A stretch of DNA of 64,000 nucleotides from Rubrivivax sp. (GTDB taxonomy: Bacteria; Pseudomonadota; Gammaproteobacteria; Burkholderiales; Burkholderiaceae_C): assembly GCA_030653385.1 (NCBI GenBank), contig JAURZM010000050.1:248001-312000 (forward strand), written 5' to 3'. Under the pieces are notes generated by a model. The model ran no database searches. It had not been told where the DNA came from and saw nothing but the letters and a program-made list of their open reading frames with translations. Each line of letters opens with the position of its first letter. Within the stretch, counting starts at the first letter, position 1. A program made the translations under genes and the position numbers. Below, piece by piece: positions 28,924 through 37,015 of this stretch.

Positions 28924-30645
28924 CTACAGCACGTCCGACGCGTAGTCCGCCAGCCGCGAACGTTCGCCACGCGCCAGCGTCACGTGGCCGCCGTGCGGCC
29001 AGCCCTTGAAGCGGTCCACGGCGTAGGTCAGACCCGACGAACCTTCGGTGAGGTAAGGCGTGTCGATCTGTGCCAGGTTGCCCAGGCAGACGATCTTGGT
29101 GCCCGGGCCGGCGCGGGTGATCAGCGTCTTCATCTGCTTGGGCGTCAGGTTCTGCGCCTCGTCGATGAGCACGAACTTGTTCAGGAAAGTGCGCCCGCGC
29201 ATGAAGTTCAGGCTCTTGATCTTGATCTTGCTGCGCACCAGGTCGTTGGTGGCGGCGCGGCCCCATTCACCCGCGCTGCTGTCGGTGCGTGCCAGCACTT
29301 CCAGGTTGTCGTCGAGCGCGCCCATCCAGGGGCCCATCTTTTCTTCTTCGTTGCCGGGCAGGAAGCCGATGTCGTCGCCCACCGGCACGGTGACCCGCGT
29401 GACGATGATCTCGGTGAAACGGCGTTCGTCCAGCACCTGGCTCAGTGCCGCGGCCAGCGTCATCAGCGTCTTGCCGGTGCCTGCGGTGCCGGTGAGGGTG
29501 ATGAAGTCGCAGTCCGGGTCCATCAGCAGGTTCAGCGCGAAGTTCTGTTCGCGGTTGCGCGCGGTCACGCCCCAGACGGCGTTTTTGCCGTGGGTGTAGT
29601 CGCGGAGCGTTTTCAGGACAGCTGTCTTGCCGGTGATTTCGGTGACCCTGGCGTACAGCGCCACTGCACCGGGCACTTCCAGGTAGACAAACTGGTTGAT
29701 CATCAGCGCCGGCACCAGCGGCCCGCTGATGCGGTAGTAGGTGTGGCCACCCTGCTGCCAGCTTTCCATGGTCTTGCCATGGCGGTCCCAGAAGTCGGCC
29801 GGCAGGGCCAGCACGCCGGTGTAGAGCAGGTCGCCGTCTTCCAGCGTCTTGTCGTTGGTGTAGTCCTCGGCCGGCAGGCCCAGCGCACGTGCCTTGACGC
29901 GCATGTTGATGTCCTTGGACACCAGCACCACTTCGCGGCCGGGTTGCTGCTCGCGCAGGCTTTGCACCACGCCCAGGATCTGGTTGTCGGCCTTGCCCTG
30001 GGGCAGGCCGGGTGGCAGCTTGAAGTCCAGGAAGGTGGTCTGGAAAAACAGCTTGCCACCGGCTTCGCGGTGGCCGGTTTTGGCCAGGTCGATGCCAGCC
30101 TGCGCGAAGTTGCCGTCGGCGCCGCCTTCCTTGGCGGCCAGCGAGGCCAGCGCGTCGAGCTCGCGGCTGACCTGGCGCACGCTGCGCGCCACTTCGCTCA
30201 TGCCCTTTTTGTGCCCGTCCAGCTCTTCGAGCGTGATCATCGGCAGGAAGACGTCGTGTTCCTCGAAGCGGAACAGGCTCATCGGGTCGTGCATCAGCAC
30301 GTTGGTGTCCAGCACGAACAGCTTGGCCGGGCCCTTGCTGCGTGGTTTGCGGGGCGCCGGTCGGGCATCGGACAGGGCGCTTGGCGCCTGGCGGGCCGGC
30401 GTCAAGGGCGCATAGGCTGCCGGTGCCACAGCGCCAGGTGTGGGTGCGGCGCGGGTGTTGGCGGGCGCAGGCGCACGGGCCACCGCGGGTGCCAGGCCGT
30501 CGCGCAGGTCCAGCGCGCTTTGCGCCGGGGCTTCGGCGCTGCGGGTCTTGATCGAACGTTTTTCGGGCCGCGGTGCGGCCTGGGCCTCGTAGTCGGCGCT
30601 TTGCAGCAGGTCACCCTTCTTGGACGGCGGCTTGGGCAGTGGCAT
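28924..30645 (-). CDS. PIN-domain PhoH-family ATPase
   Basis: A 573-residue protein of the PhoH2/YlaK type. An N-terminal disordered Pro/Ala-rich region (to about residue 115) is followed by a PIN nuclease domain beginning KLFVLDTNVLMHDP, with acidic residues in LEELDGHKKG. The C-terminal PhoH ATPase has Walker A GTAGTGKTLM near residue 390 and a FVLIDEAQNLTP Walker B. Such proteins are proposed RNA helicase/nucleases. The start at 30645 (MPLPKPPSKKG) is fixed by a terminator hairpin just upstream, which excludes longer frames to 30714. Confidence 0.93.
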   Translation of the reverse strand: MPLPKPPSKKGDLLQSADYEAQAAPRPEKRSIKTRSAEAPAQSALDLRDGLAPAVARAPAPANTRAAPTPGAVAPAAYAPLTPARQAPSALSDARPAPRKPRSKGPAKLFVLDTNVLMHDPMSLFRFEEHDVFLPMITLEELDGHKKGMSEVARSVRQVSRELDALASLAAKEGGADGNFAQAGIDLAKTGHREAGGKLFFQTTFLDFKLPPGLPQGKADNQILGVVQSLREQQPGREVVLVSKDINMRVKARALGLPAEDYTNDKTLEDGDLLYTGVLALPADFWDRHGKTMESWQQGGHTYYRISGPLVPALMINQFVYLEVPGAVALYARVTEITGKTAVLKTLRDYTHGKNAVWGVTARNREQNFALNLLMDPDCDFITLTGTAGTGKTLMTLAAALSQVLDERRFTEIIVTRVTVPVGDDIGFLPGNEEEKMGPWMGALDDNLEVLARTDSSAGEWGRAATNDLVRSKIKIKSLNFMRGRTFLNKFVLIDEAQNLTPKQMKTLITRAGPGTKIVCLGNLAQIDTPYLTEGSSGLTYAVDRFKGWPHGGHVTLARGERSRLADYASDVL

Positions 30646-30668
30646 GGGTCGGTGTCTGGTGAGGAATG

Positions 30669-30698
30669 AAAAAAGCCGCACAGGCGGGTGTGCGGCTT
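30669..30698 (-). terminator. Rho-independent terminator of the bcp transcript
   Basis: On the minus strand a perfect 10-bp stem (plus-strand arms AAGCCGCACA at 30673-30682 and TGTGCGGCTT at 30689-30698, 6-base loop) is followed by a six-T run. It lies 68 bp beyond the bcp stop codon. Confidence 0.85.
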
Positions 30699-30765
30699 CG
30701 TGGGGGATGGACATGCGCCATTTGGCGGGGCAGCCCCCGCCGCAGTCGGTGCGGGCTGCTGATGC

Positions 30766-31242
30766 TCAAGCGGCCTTCTTCAGCGCCTTCACTGCCTTGA
30801 GCACTTCGTCCACGTGCCCGGCGACCTTGATGCCGCGCCATTCGGCACGCATCACGCCCTGGGCGTCGATCAGGAAGGTGCTGCGCTCGATGCCCTTGAC
30901 CTTCTTGCCGTACATGATCTTGTTCTTGACCACGCCGAACATGTGGCAGAGCTTTTCTTCGGTGTCGGCAATCAGCTCGAAGGGCAGTTCGAGATTGGTC
31001 TTGAACTTCTCGTGGCTGGCCATGTTGTCGCGCGAGACACCGAAGACCACCGCGCCGGCCTTCAGGAAGTCTTTGTGCTGGTCGCGAAACTGCATCGCTT
31101 CAGTGGTGCAGCCGGGGGTGTTGTCCTTCGGGTAGAAGTACAGAACCACGGCGTGGCCCAGGTGCGACTGGGGCGTGAACTTCACGCCGCCGGTGGCCAA
31201 GGCTTCAAATTCCGGGAGAGCTTTATTGATGACGGGCGTCAT
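30766..31242 (-). CDS. bcp: Peroxiredoxin Bcp (thioredoxin-dependent thiol peroxidase)
   Basis: A 158-residue AhpC/TSA-type peroxiredoxin that reduces hydroperoxides. The peroxidatic Cys lies in FYPKDNTPGCTTEA at about residue 45, within the expected PxxxT/SxxC surroundings. ATG 31242 is chosen; a longer frame runs back through the promoter and the neighbouring gene. Expression is probably from the promoter at 31291-31321, ending at the hairpin at 30669-30698. Confidence 0.95.
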   Translation of the reverse strand: MTPVINKALPEFEALATGGVKFTPQSHLGHAVVLYFYPKDNTPGCTTEAMQFRDQHKDFLKAGAVVFGVSRDNMASHEKFKTNLELPFELIADTEEKLCHMFGVVKNKIMYGKKVKGIERSTFLIDAQGVMRAEWRGIKVAGHVDEVLKAVKALKKAA

Positions 31243-31290
31243 GGATGGGTTTTCTCGGACATCTGGCTGCCGTTGCCGGCTCAATGGCGA

Positions 31291-31321
31291 ATTATATTGT
31301 GTCTGGCGACCGGGCTCGCAA
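31291..31321 (-). promoter_or_regulatory. Probable promoter of bcp
   Basis: Reading the minus strand, a consensus TATAAT (plus 31291-31296) is preceded 19 bp upstream by TTGCGA (plus 31316-31321). It lies about 50 bp from the bcp start codon. The spacing is slightly long. Confidence 0.5.
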
Positions 31322-31340
31322 TGGGCGCTGCGCAGACCAC

Positions 31341-31709
31341 CTAGATCAACAAGGCAGCCACCACCGAACGGCCCTCGCTGACCAGCACGTTGTAGGTGCG
31401 GCAGGCGGCTCCGGTGTCCATCGTTTCGACGCCGATGCGCTGCTCGATCAGGCTGCGCATCAGGGCCGGCGGCGCAAAGCGGATGCGCGGGCCGCTGCCG
31501 AAGATCACCACCTCGGGCTTGAACGCGCCTATGCGTTCGAAGTGCGCGGCTGCCAGGTCGCCGAAGCCCGTGGCCTGCCAGTCCTGCACCTCGCCGACCC
31601 ACGGCACCAGCACGCTGTGCGCAAACGGCGTGCTGGCCACCCACAGCCGGCCGGGCTCCAGGCGGGTGATGACGTTGACGCCGTCCAGCGTGTCGGGTTG
31701 GAACTTCAT
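31341..31709 (-). CDS. Mth938-like domain-containing protein (DUF498)
   Basis: A 122-residue single-domain protein of the Mth938/NDUFAF3-like family; PEVVIFGSGPRIRFAPP and GVETMDTGAACRTYNVLVSEGRSVVAALLI are typical. Function in bacteria is not settled. The minus-strand sequence just upstream carries TAGAAT 9 bases before the ATG, so the mRNA may be leaderless. The prophage boundary lies only about 9 bp upstream of the start codon, so any original -35 region is now replaced by phage DNA. Confidence 0.9.
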   Translation of the reverse strand: MKFQPDTLDGVNVITRLEPGRLWVASTPFAHSVLVPWVGEVQDWQATGFGDLAAAHFERIGAFKPEVVIFGSGPRIRFAPPALMRSLIEQRIGVETMDTGAACRTYNVLVSEGRSVVAALLI

Positions 31710-31717
31710 GGGTGGAT

Positions 31718-31724
31718 AATTCTA
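31718..31724. other. Candidate left attachment core (attL)
   Basis: AATTCTA here and AATCCTA at the other end match in 6 of 7 positions. The left copy contains the recombinase stop codon; the right copy overlaps the regulator's stop codon. Serine recombinases need only a 2-bp shared core, so a short repeat is expected, but this is a weak match. Confidence 0.3.
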
Positions 31725-32264
31725 CTTTTGGACCCTTGCCAGCGCGAGGCGCACTGTGGCGCCAGGACGACCGACAGCAGCGCCGACACGATCCCAGGTC
31801 CACCCACGAGCGCGCAAGGCCGCAGCACGGTCATAGTCGAAGAGCCGGGGACGACCAAAGCGGACCCCGCGCGCGCGGGCATCGACGCGCCCAGCTTCGC
31901 ACCGCTCCCGGATAACGCCCCGCTCGAACTCAGCGAAGGCCCCCAGTAGCTGGACGAGCAACCGGCCTACCGGAGTGATGGTTTCAATGGGCTCTGTGAG
32001 GCTTCGCAGCGCCGCCCCGGCCGCGCGAACGGCTTCGATCACCCGAAGCAGGTCAGACAGGGACCGCGCAAGGCGATCAACTCGACAGACGAGCAGAACA
32101 TCGCCAGGGCGCAGCCGCGCCAGAAGAAGCTCAAGCCGCGGACGCCCAGCAGCGCCAGAGGCAGTCTCTACTACGGGCCGCCTAACGCCTGAATTCCGAA
32201 GGGCGGACACCTGAGACGCTAGCTCTTGCCCATCAGTAGACACACGCGCATAACCGTGCAGCAT
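31722..32264 (-). CDS. Serine recombinase (resolvase/invertase family), probable phage integrase
   Basis: A 180-residue small serine recombinase. The catalytic Ser lies in YARVSTDGQ at about residue 9, with the conserved VCRVDRLARSLSDL arginines (about 62-75), FAEFERGVIRER near 115 and a C-terminal DNA-binding helix-turn-helix (LRARGWTWDRVGAAVGR). No other recombinase is in the prophage, so it probably directs integration and excision, as proposed for invertase-like recombinases of some Ralstonia filamentous phages. Its stop lies 12 bp before the start of the chromosomal Mth938-like gene on the same strand. Confidence 0.9.
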   Translation of the reverse strand: MLHGYARVSTDGQELASQVSALRNSGVRRPVVETASGAAGRPRLELLLARLRPGDVLLVCRVDRLARSLSDLLRVIEAVRAAGAALRSLTEPIETITPVGRLLVQLLGAFAEFERGVIRERCEAGRVDARARGVRFGRPRLFDYDRAAALRARGWTWDRVGAAVGRPGATVRLALARVQK

Positions 32265-32292
32265 GGTGGCATAGGCGCAAATGTAGGACGCG

Positions 32293-33267
32293 CTACCCTA
32301 CAGGCACCGAGTCATCGGACTCGACGAAAAACAGCCCTCTTTCGGCATCAAACCAAGCGGACGTTATTCGCTGGCCAACGCGCGAGAAGGCGAGCTGCAT
32401 CAGCTCAAGCATGGTGACCTCATCGGCTTCCCACGCCTCTTTCAAAGGGGCGGGCATGTCGACGCCCAGAGTGTGGCTGTACCGCTTTTTGTTTTCGGGG
32501 CTCTCATGCATGTCCTTTGCCACATAACCCGCTATGTAGCGGGCAATCGCACCGGCACCACGGACGGGCTTGTGCTGGCCGGGAGACCAGCGTTTAGAGC
32601 GCTTGGCCTCGTCGAAATTGCCGCCGCGCTCCCCGGTGACTGAGCGCCAGATAGCGCGCATCACATCCCAACTCTTGACCTTGACGCCACCGCTGGCCAG
32701 CCGCGTAGGGAGGGCATGGGTGGCAAGGTGAATGTGATACGCGCCGCGCTCCTGTCGCTCAAGGACGGCAATGTATTTCCACTCACCAAGAACTGCCCTT
32801 GTGCGATCCCTGAAGGCCCGCAGATCGCGCATGACCTGGGCACGGTCTTGTTCGTTATCGCGGTACGTCAAGGTCCAAAGAGAGTTGACGATCATCGCCT
32901 TTGCGAGCTTCCGAACGCCTTGCTTTGCGCGCCTTACCGCCCGCTCGACGTTGATGGCCTTCTGTTCCGGGGTCAAAGGGTCCAGGGACGGACCTAGATC
33001 ACGGTCTATGGCCCTTTCCAGGGTCGCCAGGGGCTTTGGGGTCTCTGTCCATATCACCACCTCTTTGTGGCCGTTGTTGAAATCCGTGGTTTTCATGCGC
33101 AGCCGGGGACGCTCAGACGCTTGCAGGGACTCCGAGGTGGCAGACCACAGGGCAGCGCACAAGGGATGCTCCAGACGGGCCTTTCTACGAGCCTCAAGCC
33201 ACGCCAACCTATCGCCATCCTCGGACCCATAGCCAGAACCACCTCGCCCCTCTACACTCTTGTCCAT
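32293..33267 (-). CDS. Rolling-circle replication initiator (HUH endonuclease), phage Rep
   Basis: A 324-residue Rep protein. Motif 1 is SLWTLTYRDN (residues 129-138), the metal-binding HUH motif is GAYHIHLATH with His178/His180, and the nicking-Tyr motif is RYIAGYVAKD (Tyr244/Tyr248, Lys251). It nicks the double-stranded phage DNA at the plus-strand origin to start rolling-circle synthesis. ATG 33267 has AGAGGG upstream. It lies last in the minus-strand array after a 515-bp non-coding region. Confidence 0.88.
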   Translation of the reverse strand: MDKSVEGRGGSGYGSEDGDRLAWLEARRKARLEHPLCAALWSATSESLQASERPRLRMKTTDFNNGHKEVVIWTETPKPLATLERAIDRDLGPSLDPLTPEQKAINVERAVRRAKQGVRKLAKAMIVNSLWTLTYRDNEQDRAQVMRDLRAFRDRTRAVLGEWKYIAVLERQERGAYHIHLATHALPTRLASGGVKVKSWDVMRAIWRSVTGERGGNFDEAKRSKRWSPGQHKPVRGAGAIARYIAGYVAKDMHESPENKKRYSHTLGVDMPAPLKEAWEADEVTMLELMQLAFSRVGQRITSAWFDAERGLFFVESDDSVPVG

Positions 33268-33299
33268 CGACGGACCCTCTTTCTTTGCCGTTGATCACG

Positions 33300-33337
33300 C
33301 CCCGGGGTGCTTGCAGGCATCGCCGGGGTTTTCTTTT
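33300..33337 (+). terminator. Plus-strand intrinsic-terminator-like hairpin next to rep
   Basis: CCCCGG (33300-33305) and CCGGGG (33323-33328) form a 6-bp stem followed by TTTTCTTTT on the plus strand. It would end transcripts running antisense to rep. It may instead be part of the replication origin. Confidence 0.45.
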
Positions 33338-33610
33338 GCCCTGTCCTCGTGGGTTCCAGGGCCCTCTACGTTTTATGTGTCCTCTTGATAAATCTAGCGG
33401 CCGCAGCGCGGCCGCCCGCGTCTGCCGGGCAAGCCGTCAGCCACGGGCGGCCAGCCGCCACCGCCAGCACACCGAATCGGTTTGACAAAAAAACGGCGGG
33501 GACACGCCGGAGCGCCCGCGAGCAGTCAGCAATAGCAGCGCCACGGGTACATGTCACAGCTATTGCCGCCAGCCCGCTCCTGGAGACGAGCACCGTCCCA
33601 CGCTGGCCGG

Positions 33611-33661
33611 AAACATCCCCCTTGACTACCGCAGCAAGTGAGGCAGTCAAGGGGGATGTTT
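33611..33661. repeat. Perfect 17-bp inverted repeat in the prophage intergenic region
   Basis: AAACATCCCCCTTGACT (33611-33627) and its exact reverse complement (33645-33661) enclose a 17-base loop. It is the longest perfect palindrome seen in the window. Candidate phage packaging signal or complementary-strand origin; it could also terminate the minus-strand structural transcript. Confidence 0.85.
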
Positions 33662-33782
33662 GAATTTCACCGTCCAGCGCGGGCCGGTGCTTTGTGGCAG
33701 GGAGGCAGCCCACTCCCCCCCGCCCCTCGCCCTGCGAGGGGAGCGAGGCGAATCTGCGAAGGATGCCTAAAAGGACGCCGCC

Positions 33783-34190
33783 ATGATCGCCGCCAACTAC
33801 GTCAAACACCCAGAAGCCATGCAAGCCCAGCGCGAGCTGTGGAGCAAGAACAAGCGGGACACGATCCTCATGCGCATCGCCGGCCTGATCATGCGCGGCA
33901 CCACCGCACCGCCCTGGCTCAAGGCGGCAACACGCAAGGCCAAGCAGCTTTCCACAGCGGTAAAGACCTGCTGCCGAGACTGGATCAACGAAGCGGCGGC
34001 CGCACACCCAAAACCAGCGAAGGGCTTCGCCAAACACTGCGCGTGGTGGACCAACGAACGAGCCACACAACAACTGCAAACCGCTCAGGCAGTACTGCGG
34101 GCACATCAGATAGGCGCCCTGGCAGGAGAGGCAGCAATGGGCGGACCTTCCCCTTCAAAGTGCTGTTCAGGCCCGCCAGCGCGGTTCTGA
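33783..34190 (+). CDS. Unassigned phage protein on the opposite strand to zot
   Basis: A 135-residue basic protein on the plus strand, with AAAAGGA upstream of the ATG. Its codons favour G/C in third position as in real genes here, so it is unlikely to be a chance frame. It has many Lys/Arg, Trp and Ala residues (CCRDWINEAAA, HCAWWTNERATQQLQ), probably helical, without signal or membrane segment. The last 85 bp overlap the 3' end of zot on the opposite strand. I recognise no family. Position suggests an accessory phage gene. The competing minus-strand frames here look random. Confidence 0.55.
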   Translation: MIAANYVKHPEAMQAQRELWSKNKRDTILMRIAGLIMRGTTAPPWLKAATRKAKQLSTAVKTCCRDWINEAAAAHPKPAKGFAKHCAWWTNERATQQLQTAQAVLRAHQIGALAGEAAMGGPSPSKCCSGPPARF

Positions 34191-35248
34191 TGGCCTTGCT
34201 GGGGCCGAACTGGCGCGGGGGTGTCGCAATAGACCGGCCGCTCACGCTCACCGAAGATCAGGACCCCGGTGCAGTGCCCCAGCTCGCGCCACGCATAGCC
34301 CGAGCGCCCAAGCTGCGCAAGCGTGACATGGGTCAACACCCTGCCATCGAGCGAGAGAGAGAACGTCGCCGCCTTCTTGCCCTCTTGCACGTAGTACCCC
34401 ACCAGGTGCACGCCGTGAGTGGCGTAGGGCTCCCGGTCAGGGACAGCGGCCGACACCGATAGCGCTGTGCGCCGGACTGGCACGGAAGCGGCTGCCGCTG
34501 GAGGTTGTGCCCCGGCCTGGCGGTTGCCAGGGCCGACCACGCGAGGCGCAGACGCCGCCGACGCAACGGCCGGAGCGGCCGGTGACACGCGACCGCCGAT
34601 GCTGTTGACCGCGTAAAGCACCAGGCCCGCCAGGCCGACAAGCCCCACGCCCGCGATGATCAGAGCCGGCGGGATCGTGCGCTTGCCATCGACGTGCAGA
34701 GCCGCGCTTTTGTAGAGGTCGAAGACTTCTTTTGGCAGCTTGTATCTGGACTGCACCAGCCACTTCTTCGCCTGAGCGGGATCGCCGAACTCGGTATGTT
34801 CGGACATGCGACGGCCGAGCACACCGAGGTTTCGGAGGTGGATATGGCGACCGACAAGGCCGCGGACTTCTGTGTGCAGATTGCCCGGCCGCTGGGTCAT
34901 CAGAATGAAGTCGATCCCCCGGTGCCGGTGCGTGGCCAGGGCTTCCAGATCAGGGCTCAACGCGCTGCCGGATGCACGCGTGCGCCAGAGCCTTTGCACC
35001 TCGTCTGCAATGATGATTGCACCATCGGGCACCATGCCGGGTTCGTGCCAGCGGGTGAGGTCTTCGAGTGTCTCGAACGGCAGATCGAGCGCGGGAATGC
35101 AAGGCTTGCCATCGCGGTCGTTTGCCACATAGATCGGACGCCGCTTCTTCGGGTCTTTTTCCTTGAGATAGTCAAGGATCAGCTTCACGCAGAGCGCGGT
35201 CTTGCCGGTGCCAGGGACCCCGCTGATAAGCGTGATCTTTGCGCTCAT
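34106..35248 (-). CDS. zot: Zot-domain protein, phage assembly ATPase (pI-like)
   Basis: A 380-residue zonular occludens toxin-domain protein, the filamentous phage assembly/export ATPase. Walker A is GVPGTGKT (residues 10-17), Walker B IIIADE (78-83), and one membrane segment lies at about 194-214. The remainder, Pro/Ala-rich with a Cys-containing end, projects to the periplasm. Its start codon overlaps the stop of the pVI-like gene (TGATG), the usual order in inoviruses. Confidence 0.95.
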   Translation of the reverse strand: MSAKITLISGVPGTGKTALCVKLILDYLKEKDPKKRRPIYVANDRDGKPCIPALDLPFETLEDLTRWHEPGMVPDGAIIIADEVQRLWRTRASGSALSPDLEALATHRHRGIDFILMTQRPGNLHTEVRGLVGRHIHLRNLGVLGRRMSEHTEFGDPAQAKKWLVQSRYKLPKEVFDLYKSAALHVDGKRTIPPALIIAGVGLVGLAGLVLYAVNSIGGRVSPAAPAVASAASAPRVVGPGNRQAGAQPPAAAASVPVRRTALSVSAAVPDREPYATHGVHLVGYYVQEGKKAATFSLSLDGRVLTHVTLAQLGRSGYAWRELGHCTGVLIFGERERPVYCDTPAPVRPQQGHQNRAGGPEQHFEGEGPPIAASPARAPI

Positions 35249-35520
35249 CAGACGATCATGAACTTGCGGACGATCATCAGCGTAACGCGCGCGCTGATGG
35301 CTGCAACGATGACCGACATAGCCGTATTAAGACCGGCCATGGCGAGGTAGTCCGCAAGTGCGCCCGTGGCGCTGCCCCAGTTGGCTTTCGCTTGCGCAAG
35401 AAGCCACGTGACGCCGCTGTCAACGCCCGCGTACGTCACGACAGCGAAGCCGAGCGCCGCAGCCGCCATGATGGCAATACGACCCGCAACGCTCGCCAGG
35501 AATGCCCCGAGTGTCAACAT
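35248..35520 (-). CDS. DUF2523 minor coat protein (pVI-like)
   Basis: A 90-residue membrane protein with three hydrophobic stretches (about residues 4-30, 52-72 and 74-90). Size, position directly before zot and hydrophobic pattern match DUF2523/pVI-like proteins of inoviruses, which cap the virion end with the adsorption protein. It lies 2 bp after the adsorption-protein gene and overlaps the zot start. Confidence 0.85.
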   Translation of the reverse strand: MLTLGAFLASVAGRIAIMAAAALGFAVVTYAGVDSGVTWLLAQAKANWGSATGALADYLAMAGLNTAMSVIVAAISARVTLMIVRKFMIV

Positions 35521-35522
35521 GC

Positions 35523-36935
35523 TTAGCTCCTGATCCCGCCGATGACGATCCCGGCCGCTGCAAGGTACGAGAACGCAATCACAAAGGGCCTGATCATCGA
35601 GAAGAAGTCGCAGAAAACCGTGTTGTCAATCGGCACCGCGATGCCGGCAATCGTCAGCGTCCCCATGGTCGGACAAGCCGCGTTGGAGTTGCCCCAACCT
35701 GACGCGGGTGTCACGTCGATCGACACTGTGCTTTTTGGCATCTCAACGTCGGGCACGTCCCCAAGCTTGATGCAGCCGAGCCGATCAGGGTTCGTGACGC
35801 AGGGGTCCTTGTCTTCGGGACCCCCAGGCTCCGGCGTCTCAACGATGGTTTCGGGCGTGCCGGGCGGGCCACCTGGCGGCGTCGTGGTGGTAGTTGTGGT
35901 CTTCGGCCAGGTACCCTCATTCTTGCGCAGCGGGTCGCGGGCGAAATTCCATTCGGTCCACGTTTCTACGACTGTGCCATCGGGCTTTGTGGTCGTGCTG
36001 GTGCCACCCGATACCTTTGGCGCGGGTGTTTCTTCGACCCACTCCGTGGGCGTGCCGGCCGGCACTCTGAAGCCGTCCGTTTGACCCGCTGCCTCGCTGA
36101 GCAGGCCCGGGAGGTTTTCCGCGTTCCAGTCCGATGCGTTCGCCATGTCGCCGGCTTCTTCGGCGGTCTTTGGGACTGTGTAGCTACCAGTCGGGCATTT
36201 GCCCCCGTAGCCGGGTTGCGTGCTGCCGGCCGGGTGATACGTGCCGGTGCTGTTATCGAACCAACCGGGGCAGGCCAACGATTCCGCGACAGCAAACCAC
36301 GCCGAAGGCGCCGCGACGCCGCCGAATACGTCCGACGGGTTCGAGTCATGCACGCTTGTCCACTCTTGTTCGCAAATGCCGGTTGTGCCATCGCTGGTTG
36401 TGTAGCAGTTCGCAGACCCAACCAGCGAGCGGGTCCGGTTGCCGAACACGCCGACGAAGTTGGCCGCGAAGTAAGAACTACACGCAGCGCCGAGCGTCGA
36501 TCCGTTGTGCCCCGCTTGGCACGTCCAGGTACCGACCATGGCCATCGCTTGATCCTGGCCGGGGTCGTGTGCGAGCCCGCCACCGGCCACCGGCCGCACC
36601 CGTATCGCGTCGTAAATCTCGTACGCGAGGACCGCAGCGCCGACGCCGGGAATGAGGCTTCGCGCGAGAGCGCTGGCCGCTACGCGAGCAGTGAGCCCAC
36701 GGTCGAAGAACAGGGCCGCGTTTGTCGTCAGCACGCGCCCGCCAGGGCCATGCAACGGGACGGAGCCCACCGCCTTAGCGGACGCGCCGGCCGCGGTGAT
36801 GGTGGCGGTCGAGGTGACCCGGCCGACGTTGACCATCGACCGGTTTGCGGAATACTCCGACCGCACGTCCTGGAACGCATGCGCCCCGCCGCAAGCGAGC
36901 GCCGCCAGCGCGAACGGGAGGGCGAAGCGGTTCAC
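35523..36935 (-). CDS. Adsorption/minor coat protein (pIII/TspB-like)
   Basis: A 470-residue exported protein: signal peptide of about 20 residues (ALPFALAALACGGAHA), a Cys-containing N-terminal domain (about 100-240), a Thr/Pro/Gly-rich linker near 320-380, and a C-terminal membrane anchor (FVIAFSYLAAAGIVIGGIRS). This is the layout of pIII-type tip proteins, and the C-terminus resembles the TspB family of Neisseria filamentous phages. It would bind the host pilus or other receptor. The GTG at 36935 overlaps the stop of the preceding micro-gene (GTGA); GTG at 36938 is also in frame. Confidence 0.85.
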   Translation of the reverse strand: MNRFALPFALAALACGGAHAFQDVRSEYSANRSMVNVGRVTSTATITAAGASAKAVGSVPLHGPGGRVLTTNAALFFDRGLTARVAASALARSLIPGVGAAVLAYEIYDAIRVRPVAGGGLAHDPGQDQAMAMVGTWTCQAGHNGSTLGAACSSYFAANFVGVFGNRTRSLVGSANCYTTSDGTTGICEQEWTSVHDSNPSDVFGGVAAPSAWFAVAESLACPGWFDNSTGTYHPAGSTQPGYGGKCPTGSYTVPKTAEEAGDMANASDWNAENLPGLLSEAAGQTDGFRVPAGTPTEWVEETPAPKVSGGTSTTTKPDGTVVETWTEWNFARDPLRKNEGTWPKTTTTTTTPPGGPPGTPETIVETPEPGGPEDKDPCVTNPDRLGCIKLGDVPDVEMPKSTVSIDVTPASGWGNSNAACPTMGTLTIAGIAVPIDNTVFCDFFSMIRPFVIAFSYLAAAGIVIGGIRS

Positions 36936-37015
36936 CACTCACCCCCGAAGAAGATCAGCAGGCCCGCGCCCAGAACGCCGGCCGCGATGAAGAAAGCGTA
37001 AGGATCGATTCCCAT
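36932..37015 (-). CDS. 27-residue pVII/pIX-like minor coat protein
   Basis: A very short gene: ATG at 37015, stop at 36932-36934. The protein MGIDPYAFFIAAGVLGAGLL... is one hydrophobic helix with a short polar N-terminus and acidic/Trp end. The size and place between the major coat and adsorption genes match the two tiny tip proteins (pVII/pIX) of filamentous phages. Its stop overlaps the next start (GTGA). Confidence 0.7.
   Translation of the reverse strand: MGIDPYAFFIAAGVLGAGLLIFFGGEW

Larger units (their letters stand above)
33268..33782. other. Prophage non-coding region with hairpins (probable origin/packaging region)
   Basis: No convincing gene lies here. Perfect inverted repeats are seen at 33300-33328, 33397-33415 (two GCGGCCGC copies around AGC), 33611-33661 (17-bp arms) and 33723-33741 (CCCCTCGC-CCT-GCGAGGGG). 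Filamentous phages keep their replication origins and packaging signal in such a hairpin-rich intergenic region, and rep starts at its edge. Which hairpin has which role cannot be told. Confidence 0.65.

Noticed and set aside
30645..30714. Upstream extension of the PhoH-family gene
   Set aside because: It would translate through the rho-independent terminator at 30669-30698.
31710..31735. dif-like site for XerCD integration at the prophage end
   Set aside because: No 28-bp dif-type sequence was found at either junction, and the phage has its own recombinase.
33366..34106. Long minus-strand frame (246 codons) between rep and zot
   Set aside because: Its translation is Cys/Trp/Gly-rich without domain structure, it covers the hairpins, and the plus-strand frame at 33783 has better codon use and a ribosome-binding site.
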